This document shows positions 45,948-54,325 of a stretch of 64,000 nucleotides of DNA, one piece after another. Every line of letters begins with the position of its first letter. Positions within the stretch are counted from its first letter, which is position 1. The position numbers and the translations under genes were made by a program. Origin of the DNA: Streptomyces sp. NBC_01481 (GTDB taxonomy: Bacteria; Actinomycetota; Actinomycetes; Streptomycetales; Streptomycetaceae); NCBI RefSeq assembly GCF_026339995.1, contig NZ_JAPEPT010000001.1, positions 570,501 through 634,500 of the forward strand. The letters are read 5' to 3'. The notes below the pieces were generated by a model. That model did no database searches and was not told the DNA's origin. It saw only the letters and a program-made list of their open reading frames with translations.

Positions 45948-47765
45948 TCAGTCGTACGACAGGCCGTGGCCGATGGGATACAGCACCTGAAGCGGATCGT
46001 CCGCACGCTGCACCGGCACCGGAAGGTGTCCCTCCGGGGCGGCTCGGCCCGCGATCACCCGTGCTGCCGCCCGCAGTTCGACATCGGTCCAGCAGTACGC
46101 GGCGAGCGCCGCCCGTACGCCGGTGAGCCGGGCGATGTCGTACGGATTGCGGACGGCGACCGCGACAACGGGCACGCCTGTCACGGCGAGCCGGGCCACC
46201 AGGGTCCGCTGCGGGCTGGTCGCCGTGACGTTGTACGTACCGACGATCACCGCGTCCTTGCCGCCAGCCGCCGCGACCGCCTCGTCGATCTTCGCGGCCG
46301 TCGGCGTGATCCCGGTGGACAGCGCGGTCGCGGCGAAGCCCAGTTCGGTCAGGGCCTTCGCCAGTACGGAGGTCGGCGGTCCGGTCGTCCCGGTGGGCGA
46401 GGCCGGATCGGCGCCGACCACCAGGAGATTGCGCCCACTGCGCCTGTTCAGCGGAAGCAGTCCGTCCTCGTTGACGAGCAGGGTCGTGGTGCCCTCGGCG
46501 ATCCGGTCGGCTGCGGCGAGATGCGCGCGGGCGCCGACGGTGCGCTCCACTTCGCGCCGGGAGACGAACGGGTCGCGGAACAGGCCCAGTTTCTCCTTCA
46601 GGAGCAGGATGCGCAGGATCGATTCCTCGAGGCGGGCGACGGTGAGCTCGCCGCTCCTGACCGCGCTGAGGACGCCGTTCCAGGCGACGGCCAGATCCGG
46701 CGGGTTGAGCAGCTGGTCCACACCCGCCTTCAGTGCGAGCACCGGCACCCGGCTGTCGCCGTACTTGTCGCGCACGCCCTGCATATTGAGCGCGTCGGTG
46801 ACCACCACACCGTCGTAACCCAGCTCCTCGCGCAGGATGCCGGTGAGGATGGGGCGCGAGAGCGTGGCCGGGTCATTGCTCGGGTCCAGCGCGGGGAACT
46901 GGATGTGCGCCGTCATGATCGAGTCGATACCGGCGGCGATCGCGGCCCGGAACGGCGGGGCGTCGATCTCCTCCCACTGCTCGCGGGTGTGGGTGATTAC
47001 CGGGATGCCCGTGTGACTGTCGACGGTGGTGTCGCCGTGCCCCGGGAAGTGCTTCGACGTCGCGGCGATGCCTGCGCTCTGATAGCCCTTCACCTGCGCG
47101 GCGACCAGGCCCGCCACCGCGTCGGGATCGGCGCCGAAGGAGCGGACTCCGATGACCGGATTGGCGGGATTGACGTTGACGTCGGCGACCGGGGCGTAGT
47201 TCTGGCAGATGCCCATCGCGGCCAGCTCGGCCCCGGCGATCCGTGCCGCCGTACGGGCGTCGGAGCGGGACCCGCCCGCGCCCAGCGCCATCGCACCCGG
47301 CATCAGGGTGGCGGGCCTGCCCACGCGGGCCACGATGCCGTGCTCCTGGTCGGTGGAGATCAGCAGCGGTACGGGAGTGGACTGGGCGAGTCCGGCCCGC
47401 TGGATGCCGTTGGACAGATCCGCGATCTGGTACGGATCACGGGTGTTGTGCGCCCAGGAGAAGTAGATGATGCCGCCGACGTGATACGCCGCGACCAGCT
47501 CGGCGGCGGTGCGGACACCCATCTCCTTGAGGTTCAGCTCGATGTCGGCCTGGTCGGGGGCGGTGGCGGAGTGCCCGTACACCCGCATCACGAAGAGCTG
47601 GCCGACCTTCTCCTCCAGGCTCATCCGGGAGATGAGCCGTTTGAGGCGGTCGCGGTGGGAGGGGAGGGCGAGTGCGGGGGTGGCGCCGGCAACGGCGCCC
47701 GCCGCCACGGCGGTGGCGGCAGTCGCGGTGAGGAGGGTGCGTCTGGTGAGGCTCCGGTCGTGCAT
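45948..47765 (-). CDS. Exported GH3 beta-N-acetylglucosaminidase
   Basis: A 605-residue family 3 enzyme. MHDRSLTRRTLLTATAATAVAAGAV is a twin-arginine-type signal. NagZ-type catalytic loop KHFPGHGDTTVDSHTGIP is present, where a His/Asp pair acts as acid-base, and the nucleophile Asp is in VVVTDALNMQGV. A C-terminal GH3_C-like domain follows (NEDGLLPLNRRSGRNLLVVGAD). It likely hydrolyses N-acetylglucosaminides from chitin or peptidoglycan outside the cell. A GGAA-AC-TTCC inverted repeat at 47803 lies 38 bp upstream. Confidence 0.92.
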   Translation of the reverse strand: MHDRSLTRRTLLTATAATAVAAGAVAGATPALALPSHRDRLKRLISRMSLEEKVGQLFVMRVYGHSATAPDQADIELNLKEMGVRTAAELVAAYHVGGIIYFSWAHNTRDPYQIADLSNGIQRAGLAQSTPVPLLISTDQEHGIVARVGRPATLMPGAMALGAGGSRSDARTAARIAGAELAAMGICQNYAPVADVNVNPANPVIGVRSFGADPDAVAGLVAAQVKGYQSAGIAATSKHFPGHGDTTVDSHTGIPVITHTREQWEEIDAPPFRAAIAAGIDSIMTAHIQFPALDPSNDPATLSRPILTGILREELGYDGVVVTDALNMQGVRDKYGDSRVPVLALKAGVDQLLNPPDLAVAWNGVLSAVRSGELTVARLEESILRILLLKEKLGLFRDPFVSRREVERTVGARAHLAAADRIAEGTTTLLVNEDGLLPLNRRSGRNLLVVGADPASPTGTTGPPTSVLAKALTELGFAATALSTGITPTAAKIDEAVAAAGGKDAVIVGTYNVTATSPQRTLVARLAVTGVPVVAVAVRNPYDIARLTGVRAALAAYCWTDVELRAAARVIAGRAAPEGHLPVPVQRADDPLQVLYPIGHGLSYD

Positions 47766-48154
47766 GGGGCTCCTTCCGGCCTTGCTCGACAAGGGAGTTG
47801 AAGGAAACTTCCAAGGACACACGGATAGCCCGAAAATTACTGCCAGGTCAAGGGTGTGGCAAGACAAAGACGGCGCGGCGCGCGGAAGGTCACCGGGACG
47901 GGGGCCGCCACCGGTGCTGTCGGAGGGGGCCGCACCGGTGGCGGTGTGCTGCCGGCCGCAGGCGGCTGGAGAGGGGGTGGTCAGCGATCGCAGCCAGCAG
48001 CGAGGGCCGACACCGCACAGCGGAGACTCACCCAGCAGTACGGCCGGTTAGACGGCCGGCCCGGGTGGGGGGTTCCTGCCGCGCCGGGGTTCTCGGCAAT
48101 TTGTACGCGAGGAGCCGCGCGGGGCAGGCGCACTCCGCACCGGACGCCCGGGCC
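47766..48154. other. 389-bp gap between GH3 and LysR genes
   Basis: No gene is supported. The only site I note is the inverted repeat GGAAACTTCC (47803-47812) near the GH3 start. It resembles the AGGAAA-TTTCCT palindromes described at some actinobacterial glycosidase promoters. The remaining sequence is GC-rich without clear structure. Confidence 0.4.
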
Positions 48155-49054
48155 TCAACCCCCCGCCCACCGCCCCCGCAACACCCCCACCGTCTCCGTG
48201 ATCGCCGGCCTCCTCGCCGCCCCCGCCCGCCACAGCGCGTACAACCGCCGCTTCGGCACCGGATCCAGGCCCACCGCCACCACCCCCGTCGGCAGCGTGC
48301 CCCGGCCCAGCCGCGGGATCAGCGCGATGCCCAGTCCGGCCGCGACCAGCGCGAGCTGGGTGTGGTACTCCTCCGCCCGGTGGGCGAGATCGGGCTCGCA
48401 CCCGGCCGCGCGCAGCGTACGGACCAGCCAGTCGTGGCAGACCGTGCCCGGCGGCTGGCAGATCCACCGCTGCCCCGCCAGCTCCTCGCGGCGTACGGAC
48501 GCGTGCGCGGCCAGCGGATGCCCCTCCGGTACGAGCAGATCACACAGGTCGTCGCCGATGACGGCCTGCTCCACCCCCTCGGGGGCGGGCAGCGGCGCGA
48601 TGTCCCAGTCGTGCGCTACTGCCACGTCGATCATGCCGCGGGCGACCAGGTCGATGGACAGATGCGGGTCGACCTCGGTCATGCGGGCGTCGAGCCCGGG
48701 ATGCCTGCGGCTCAGTTCGGCGAGGACCCCGGGAAGCAGACCACGCGCCGCCGTGGCGAAGGCGCCGATGGTGAGCCGCCCGGTCGGCTGCCCCCGGCGC
48801 TCCTCCAGCGTGGTCTCGGCGCGTTCGACGATGGCGAGCAACTCCTGTGCGGTGGCGGCCAGATGTCGCGCCTCCTCGGTGAGCGCGACGCCCCGCCCCC
48901 GGCGCTCCAGCAGAGTCGTACGCGTCTCCCGCTCCAGCTTGGTGATCTGCTGAGACACGGCGGACGGGGTGTACCCGAGCGCGACGGCCGCCGCGGCGAC
49001 GGACCCGTGGACGGAGACGGCGTGCAGTGCGCGCAGTCGTCCCAGATCGAGCAC
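48155..49054 (-). CDS. LysR-family transcription regulator
   Basis: A 299-residue LysR regulator. GTG 49054 begins VLDLGRLRALHAVSVHGSVAAAAVALGYTPSAVSQQITKLERETRTTLLERRGRGVALTEEA, a complete winged helix-turn-helix. The C-terminal effector domain includes GRLTIGAFATAARGLLPGVLAEL. It is divergent from the EamA exporter with a 111-bp gap, which is the usual arrangement for a regulator of its neighbour. The effector is unknown. Confidence 0.9.
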   Translation of the reverse strand: MLDLGRLRALHAVSVHGSVAAAAVALGYTPSAVSQQITKLERETRTTLLERRGRGVALTEEARHLAATAQELLAIVERAETTLEERRGQPTGRLTIGAFATAARGLLPGVLAELSRRHPGLDARMTEVDPHLSIDLVARGMIDVAVAHDWDIAPLPAPEGVEQAVIGDDLCDLLVPEGHPLAAHASVRREELAGQRWICQPPGTVCHDWLVRTLRAAGCEPDLAHRAEEYHTQLALVAAGLGIALIPRLGRGTLPTGVVAVGLDPVPKRRLYALWRAGAARRPAITETVGVLRGRWAGG

Positions 49055-49165
49055 GGCGGCCTCCCTGTGGTGTGTTCCTGATCGGGCACTCGTAAGCAAC
49101 GCTCAATTCCACCATGAAGAAACCCGCGCTGGTGCTACATGGTCGGCGCCGTTGATCATCGACCC

Positions 49166-50122
49166 ATGCGCCCCGTACACATGGCACTCGCCGTCCTGGT
49201 CACCGCGGTCTGGGGAGTGAACTTCGTCGTCATCGAGCTTGGGCTCGGCCACTTTCCGCCCCTGTTCTTCTCCGCCCTGCGCTTCCTGGTGGCCGCGCTG
49301 CCCGCGGTCTTCTTCGTGGGCCGTCCCAAGGTGGCCTGGAAGTGGGTGATCGGCGTCGGACTGGCTCTGGGCGTCGCGAAGTTCGGGCTGCTGTTCATCG
49401 GTATGGACCGCGGGATGCCGGCCGGGCTCTCCTCGCTCGTCCTGCAGATCCAGACGGTCTTCACGGCCCTGCTCGCGGCCGTTGTCCTGCACGAACGTCC
49501 GGGCAGGGTACGGATCCTGGGCATGGCGATCGCCCTGTGCGGCATCGCCCTCGCGGCGGTCGACGAGGGGACCTCGGGACCCGTCCTCGCCTTCCTGCTC
49601 CTCATCGCGGCCGCGGCCTGCTGGGGCGTGTCCAATGTGCTGACCCGCAAGGCGTCCCCGCCGGACGCCCTGAACTTCATGATCTGGGTCTCCACCGTCC
49701 CCGTGCTGCCGCTGCTCGCGCTCTCGTTGCTCCTCGAAGGCCCCAAGGCCGACGTAGAGGCGCTGCGCTCCCTCGACTGGAGCGGGGCAGGCACGATCGT
49801 CTATGTCGCCTGGGGCGCGACGGTGTTCGGCTTCGGTGCCTGGGGTTTCCTGCTGCGCCGCTACCCCGCCTCCGCCGTCGCCCCCTTCTCGCTCCTCGTC
49901 CCGGTCTTCGGCATGTCGTCCGCGGCGCTGCTGCTCGACGAGTCGGTGAGCCCGCTGCGCTGGGGCGCGGCGGTGCTGCTGGTCGGCGGCGTCGCGCTCA
50001 CCTCACTGTCGCGAGCAGGCGTTCCAGGTGCTCCCGTCCCGGCACCAGCAGTCCTGGCAGGTCGGCTGCCTCCGGATGCCAGCGCTTTTCGTACTCCCAG
50101 CACAGCCACGTCTCCTCGGTGA
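49166..50122 (+). CDS. EamA/DMT-family transporter
   Basis: A 318-residue ten-helix drug/metabolite transporter. ATG 49166 (MRPVHMALAVLVTAVWGVNFVVIELGLGHFPPLFFSALRFL) starts the first EamA repeat; the second begins near FLLLIAAAACWGVSNVLTRKA. The likely natural end of the fold is GGVALTSLSRA. About 40 further residues (GVPGAPVPAPAV...STATSPR) lie antisense within the isomerase gene, a 125-bp tail-to-tail overlap. The export substrate is unknown; regulation by the divergent LysR protein is likely. Confidence 0.88.
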   Translation: MRPVHMALAVLVTAVWGVNFVVIELGLGHFPPLFFSALRFLVAALPAVFFVGRPKVAWKWVIGVGLALGVAKFGLLFIGMDRGMPAGLSSLVLQIQTVFTALLAAVVLHERPGRVRILGMAIALCGIALAAVDEGTSGPVLAFLLLIAAAACWGVSNVLTRKASPPDALNFMIWVSTVPVLPLLALSLLLEGPKADVEALRSLDWSGAGTIVYVAWGATVFGFGAWGFLLRRYPASAVAPFSLLVPVFGMSSAALLLDESVSPLRWGAAVLLVGGVALTSLSRAGVPGAPVPAPAVLAGRLPPDASAFRTPSTATSPR

Positions 50123-50786
50123 GCGTGGCCAGGCACTCGGCCAGCGGCAGTACGCCCGCGCCGAGCGGCAGTGGCGCGAGGTCGTCGGTCGATGCGACGT
50201 CCTTGACCTGGACGTAGCCGAGGAAGGGGGCGAGCGCGGCATGCGCCGCGGCCGGGGTCTCGCCGTCGAGCCAGGGGTGCACCACGTCCCAGATCGCGCC
50301 GACGTGTTTGTGGCCGACCGTGCCCAGGATGCGCGAGACACCGGCGCCGGTGCGGTGCGAGTCGTGGGTCTCCAGCAGGATCCGTACGCCGAGTTCGGCA
50401 GCGGTCTCGGCGGCGGTCCCGAGCCGGCGGGCGGCTGTGGCCTCGGCCTCGTCCGGGTCCTGGTCGCCTGCGCCGACGAAGACGCGTACATATGGAGCGC
50501 CCAAGTCCTTTGCCAGCCACATCAGTTCGTCGAGCTCCTTGTACACCGGAGCGTCGTCACCGGCGGCAGCGACGCCGGTGTACCCGCACACGGTGAGAAT
50601 CTCCACGCCCGCCTGCTCGAACTCCGCCACCACGGCGGCCCGCTCCCGCATGCCGGTCCCCGGATGTACCGGCTCCTCGGGGTGGGCACGCAGCTCGACC
50701 CCCTGGTAGCCGGTGTCCACGGCGAGCGCGACCACGTCGGGGACCGGCATGCCCGGCACACCGAGGGTGGAGAAGGCGAACTTCAC
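49998..50786 (-). CDS. Sugar-phosphate isomerase/epimerase (AP endonuclease 2 TIM barrel)
   Basis: A 262-residue TIM-barrel protein of the xylose isomerase-like family. Opening KFAFSTLGVPGMPVPDVVALAVDTGYQGVELR, metal-binding RILLETHDSHRTGAG, GAIWDVVHPWLDGE and VQVKDVAS are typical. GTG 50786 overlaps the stop of the MarR-GNAT gene by 4 bp (GTGA), so the two are translationally coupled. Its 3' end overlaps the convergent EamA gene by 125 bp. The sugar substrate cannot be read from sequence. Confidence 0.85.
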   Translation of the reverse strand: MKFAFSTLGVPGMPVPDVVALAVDTGYQGVELRAHPEEPVHPGTGMRERAAVVAEFEQAGVEILTVCGYTGVAAAGDDAPVYKELDELMWLAKDLGAPYVRVFVGAGDQDPDEAEATAARRLGTAAETAAELGVRILLETHDSHRTGAGVSRILGTVGHKHVGAIWDVVHPWLDGETPAAAHAALAPFLGYVQVKDVASTDDLAPLPLGAGVLPLAECLATLTEETWLCWEYEKRWHPEAADLPGLLVPGREHLERLLATVR

Positions 50787-51718
50787 GTGACGGTTCCTTC
50801 CAGCAGGGGCAGCCGCCAGTCCTGGCCGACCAGATCGGCTCCGTACGAACGGTGCGGCTTCTCGGCGACGAGGGTGAACCCGGCCCGCTGATAGATCCGG
50901 CGGGCTCCGGCCAGTACGTCATTGGTCCACAGCACCAGTTCTCGATACCCCACATCGCGGGCGAAATCCACGACGGTACGCACGAGCAGGTCGCCGAGTC
51001 CGTGCCCGCGCGCATCCGGCTCGACCAGCAGCAACCGCAGCCGCGCGGTCGCCGGGGCGTCGTCCCGTACGCACATGACCGACCCCATCGGCCGCCCGTC
51101 CAGCTCGGCGATCCACACCCGCTCCAGATGGGGATCGTGGTCCTGGGCGAAGTCCGCGACGATCCGGGCGACGAGCCCCTCGAAGTCGGCGTTCCAGCCG
51201 TACTCGGCGCCGTACAGGGCACCATGGCGCTGCACGACCCACCCCAGATCCCCGGGACCGGGCTCGCGCAGCACGGGCCCTTCCCGGTGGGCGGGCCGCC
51301 CACGGCCGAGGATCTCGCGCACGGTCCGCATCGCCTCGACGAGCCGCGGCCGCTCGTCGACGGGCACGTTGGCGAGCAGCGCCCCCACGGCCTCCCGCGA
51401 CCGCTCGTCGAGCAGCGCGGCGGCCTCGCGCCCCCGCTCGGTGAGCGTGATCCGCTGCCGCCGCGAATCCACCTCGGACGGCGCCCGTCCGACCAGTCCG
51501 TCCCGCTCGAACTTGGCGAGGAGTCTGCTCAAGTACCCGGCGTCGAGGGAGAGCTCGGCCCGCAGATCGGCGGCGTCGGTACGGGGGCTGTGGGCGAGCT
51601 TGTACAGGACGCGGGACTCGGTGAGGGTGTACGGGGTGTAGAGGTGCTTGCTGTAGTCGAGCGCGCCGATGAGATTGGTGTAGAAGCGGTTGAAGGCGCG
51701 GATTTCCTGGATGGGCAT
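50783..51718 (-). CDS. MarR regulator fused to GNAT acetyltransferase
   Basis: A 311-residue two-domain protein. Residues about 1-145 are a MarR winged helix (LTESRVLYKLAHSPRTDAADLRAELSLDAGYLSRLLAKFERDGLVGRAPSEVDSRRQRITLTERG). About 150-311 is a GNAT acetyltransferase (RLRLLLVEPDARGHGLGDLLVRTVVDFAR, ending with GARRIYQRAGFTLVAEKPH). Such fusions link ligand or acyl sensing to promoter control. A perfect 13-bp palindrome 22 bp upstream is the probable autoregulatory site. The gene is coupled to the isomerase gene. Confidence 0.9.
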   Translation of the reverse strand: MPIQEIRAFNRFYTNLIGALDYSKHLYTPYTLTESRVLYKLAHSPRTDAADLRAELSLDAGYLSRLLAKFERDGLVGRAPSEVDSRRQRITLTERGREAAALLDERSREAVGALLANVPVDERPRLVEAMRTVREILGRGRPAHREGPVLREPGPGDLGWVVQRHGALYGAEYGWNADFEGLVARIVADFAQDHDPHLERVWIAELDGRPMGSVMCVRDDAPATARLRLLLVEPDARGHGLGDLLVRTVVDFARDVGYRELVLWTNDVLAGARRIYQRAGFTLVAEKPHRSYGADLVGQDWRLPLLEGTVT

Positions 51719-51739
51719 GGGCTGCTCCGGGCTCTATCC

Positions 51740-51752
51740 TTGACTGAGTCAA
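51740..51752. promoter_or_regulatory. MarR-type palindrome
   Basis: TTGACTGAGTCAA, a perfect 13-bp inverted repeat, lies 22 bp upstream of the MarR-GNAT start. It fits a MarR operator. Confidence 0.65.
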
Positions 51753-51871
51753 CGGTACGACGAGGCCGTAGTCCCGGCAAGAGGGCGACCCGCTCCGACG
51801 GGCAGAGCTCCAAGTCCGGGAGCAGGAAGATGGTTGATTCTTCACATCACCTGCTCGCGCACCGACGGTGA

Positions 51872-51895
51872 GCGCTACGGTACTTTTTGTAGCGC
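51872..51895. promoter_or_regulatory. Inverted repeat upstream of TerD-nuclease gene
   Basis: GCGCTAC (51872-51878) and GTAGCGC (51889-51895) enclose a 10-nt loop with five T residues, about 80 bp before the TerD-nuclease start. It could be an operator or an RNA hairpin in the leader. Confidence 0.5.
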
Positions 51896-51975
51896 CGAGT
51901 GCGAGCTACGTCACAGATCGACATGTTGCCGCCGCTCGGGCCTGCCCTGAGGCGGCTGTACGTCTGGGGGACTGC

Positions 51976-54018
51976 ATGCGCGAAATGGCCAAGGGTTCCA
52001 ACGTCGGCCTCGCAGCCCTGAGCGATGACACCGGATCGGTGGTCGTGAGCCTGCGTTGGAGCAGCGCGGCGGGGGACGGCGACGCCGATGTCTCCGTATT
52101 ACTGTTGGACGGCAACGGCAAGGTGCGCAGCGACGCCGACTTCTTCTTCTACAACAACCCCGCCGCGGCCGACGGCAGCGTGCAGCTGCTGGGCAAAACA
52201 CCGACCGACAGTGGTAGCGAGGACCGCATCAGCCTCGATCTGACCGCGGTGTCGCAGGACGTTGACCGCATTGTCGTGGCAGCCAGCCAGTACGGCGGTT
52301 CCTGCTTCGGTGAACTCGACGACCTGCGGGTAACGCTCGCCGATGGCAGCGGTGAGGCTCTGCTCGGATTCTCCATCACCGACGCCGGAGTCGAGAGCGC
52401 ATTTATCTTCGGTGAGCTTTACCGGCGGGGCGAGGAGTGGAAGTTCCGGGCCATCGGCCAGGGCTACGAGACCGGTCTGGCGGGTCTGGCGACCGACTTC
52501 GGTATCGATATCGATGACGGGAGCGAAGACGACGCGGTAGCGGCGACCGCGGTGGAGCAGGTACCGAAGGCCGATGAGGGGCAACTACTGGCAGTCCTTC
52601 CATCGGCGGCGATCCCCGCACAGGCCGTAGGTGAGGCGCAGCCGGTCGGCGTGGAGCCCACGACAAAGCGCGCCCGCGGCCCTCGCACGGCCAAGAAGAA
52701 GGTCACGCTCCCCAAGGTGGCCAGGAAATCCCTCGCCGAGAACGACTCGTGGAAGCCTGCCCGGCTCTTCCCCGCACCGTCGCTCAAAAGCGACAAGGAG
52801 CGAGAGCTACGGGCCACTTCAGTACTGCTCTCGGTGATGGCCGAAGTGCCGGAGTTGGGGCGAAGGCTCACCGCCGCCTTCGGCGCACCGGCCGGACGTA
52901 TGCAGACCTTCACCGAGGTCACGCTGCCGCATGGAGACACCCCCAAGCGCCCGGACGGTGTCATCCGTGTGGAGCGCGCGGGCAAGCTGTGGACCGCTCT
53001 GGTCGAGACGAAGACCAATGGGAATCCGCTCAAGCAGGATCAGGTCCAGAACTACATGGACATTGCCGCCCGTCGCGGCTACGAGGCCGTGATAACCCTC
53101 TCCAACGACGTTGCGCTGGAGGGCAGTCCGCTCGTGGACGTCAGGACCGACGGACGGCGCAAGCACAAAGTCGCTCTGTGGCACTTGTCCTGGGCCGAAG
53201 TGGCGCACCAGGCACAGATGCTGATCCGCCATGAGGGCGTCGGCAATGCTGCGCATGCGTGGCTCCTGCAGGAATTGCTCCACTACCTCCTGCACGAGAA
53301 CTCCGGTTGCCACGGCTTTCAGAACATGGGTCCGGCCTGGGTGCCCGTACGAAACGGCATCGACACGGAAACCCTTTGCCAGGGTGACCTCCGGGCTGTC
53401 GAGGTCGTCGAGAGCTGGGAACGGCTCATCCGCCAGGTCTGCCTGCGCCTGGGCGGCGAACTCGGCCAGAAAGCCCTGCCGGTACAGCGCGCCAAGCGCG
53501 GTACCGACCCCCAGTCCCGGCGCGCCGTACTCGCCGACCGGCTGTGCGACGAAGGCCGCCTGGCCGCTGAGCTGCGCATCGACGGAACGCCGGGGGTCCT
53601 CGGGATTACGGCCGACCTGCGGACAGCCAGACTTCGCACATCCATCGAAATCCAGGCCCCGGAAGGGAGTTATCCCCTCACCTCGGCCAAGCGCCTACTC
53701 CGACTGCTGGCCGAGGCGCCGGCGGACCTCCATGTCGAGACCCTTGTCGAGGGCGGCAGCGGCCCGCGCGGCACCCTGGAGCGGCTGCGCCCTGAACCCG
53801 CCGACATGCTGCCCAAGGACGGCGCCCGGATGACCGGTTTCCGGCTGTCGTTGTTCAAGGGCATGGGCGCCACTCGCGGCAGTGCCGAATCCGGATTCAT
53901 CCGCAGCGTCGACGAGTCTGTGGACCGGTTCTACGCGAGCGTAGTTGCCCAGCTGACGCCGTTGGAACGACGCTCGGGAAGCCGCTCGCAACCAACGGAA
54001 CCGTCTGCCGTCGGCTGA
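51976..54018 (+). CDS. TerD domain fused to a PD-(D/E)XK nuclease-like domain
   Basis: 680 residues from ATG 51976 after GGGGGA. Residues 4-180 form a TerD domain (MAKGSNVGLAAL, Ca-binding-like DGDADVSVLLLDGNGKVRSDADFFFYNN, DLTAV...DRIVVAAS, and GESAFIFGELYRR-type ending VESAFIFGELYRRGEEWKFRAIGQGY). About 183-260 is a linker with a Lys/Arg patch. The C-terminal region from 260 carries P326-D327, then ALVETKT with E344 and K346, and Q356-Q358, a PD-(D/E)XK pattern. Leu42 is TTA (52099-52101), implying bldA dependence. The function is not known; a stress or phage-response nuclease is a reasonable guess. Confidence 0.8.
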   Translation: MREMAKGSNVGLAALSDDTGSVVVSLRWSSAAGDGDADVSVLLLDGNGKVRSDADFFFYNNPAAADGSVQLLGKTPTDSGSEDRISLDLTAVSQDVDRIVVAASQYGGSCFGELDDLRVTLADGSGEALLGFSITDAGVESAFIFGELYRRGEEWKFRAIGQGYETGLAGLATDFGIDIDDGSEDDAVAATAVEQVPKADEGQLLAVLPSAAIPAQAVGEAQPVGVEPTTKRARGPRTAKKKVTLPKVARKSLAENDSWKPARLFPAPSLKSDKERELRATSVLLSVMAEVPELGRRLTAAFGAPAGRMQTFTEVTLPHGDTPKRPDGVIRVERAGKLWTALVETKTNGNPLKQDQVQNYMDIAARRGYEAVITLSNDVALEGSPLVDVRTDGRRKHKVALWHLSWAEVAHQAQMLIRHEGVGNAAHAWLLQELLHYLLHENSGCHGFQNMGPAWVPVRNGIDTETLCQGDLRAVEVVESWERLIRQVCLRLGGELGQKALPVQRAKRGTDPQSRRAVLADRLCDEGRLAAELRIDGTPGVLGITADLRTARLRTSIEIQAPEGSYPLTSAKRLLRLLAEAPADLHVETLVEGGSGPRGTLERLRPEPADMLPKDGARMTGFRLSLFKGMGATRGSAESGFIRSVDESVDRFYASVVAQLTPLERRSGSRSQPTEPSAVG

Positions 54019-54036
54019 GCCCGAGTTGTGGGATTG

Positions 54037-54309
54037 CTAGGTCTCGGGGTAATAGGCTGGAAAGCAGACTGAGTTGTCCGCACTGCAGATCTCGGTTCCG
54101 GTCGGGATGCGCCCGAAGGGGCGCTCGTACGTCAGAAGTCCCACTGTGCGTCCCGAAGCGAAGGACGCCGTACCCTCGCGGACGGGGCTCGAGCCGCTCG
54201 GAGGGCCGCCGGTGTAGTGGTAAGGGCCGTGCCCGCCCTCGACGATCGCAAAGAAAACCACGTAGTGGTCGTCCTCCTGGCGGTCCCCGAACGGCATGCC
54301 CGGCCGCAC
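54037..54309 (-). CDS. Small hypothetical protein downstream of GntR gene
   Basis: Not recognised. About 90 residues from GTG 54309, or 85 from ATG 54294 (MPFGDRQEDDHYVVFFAIVEGG). The acidic, aromatic-rich opening and two Cys near the end (EICSADNSVCFPAYYPET) look like a folded soluble protein. No clear ribosome site fixes the start. It follows the GntR stop by 16 bp in the same direction and is probably on the same transcript. The product could be an accessory factor of the GntR/HATPase pair. Confidence 0.45.
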   Translation of the reverse strand: MRPGMPFGDRQEDDHYVVFFAIVEGGHGPYHYTGGPPSGSSPVREGTASFASGRTVGLLTYERPFGRIPTGTEICSADNSVCFPAYYPET

Positions 54310-54325
54310 CAGCAGGAGGCACGCC

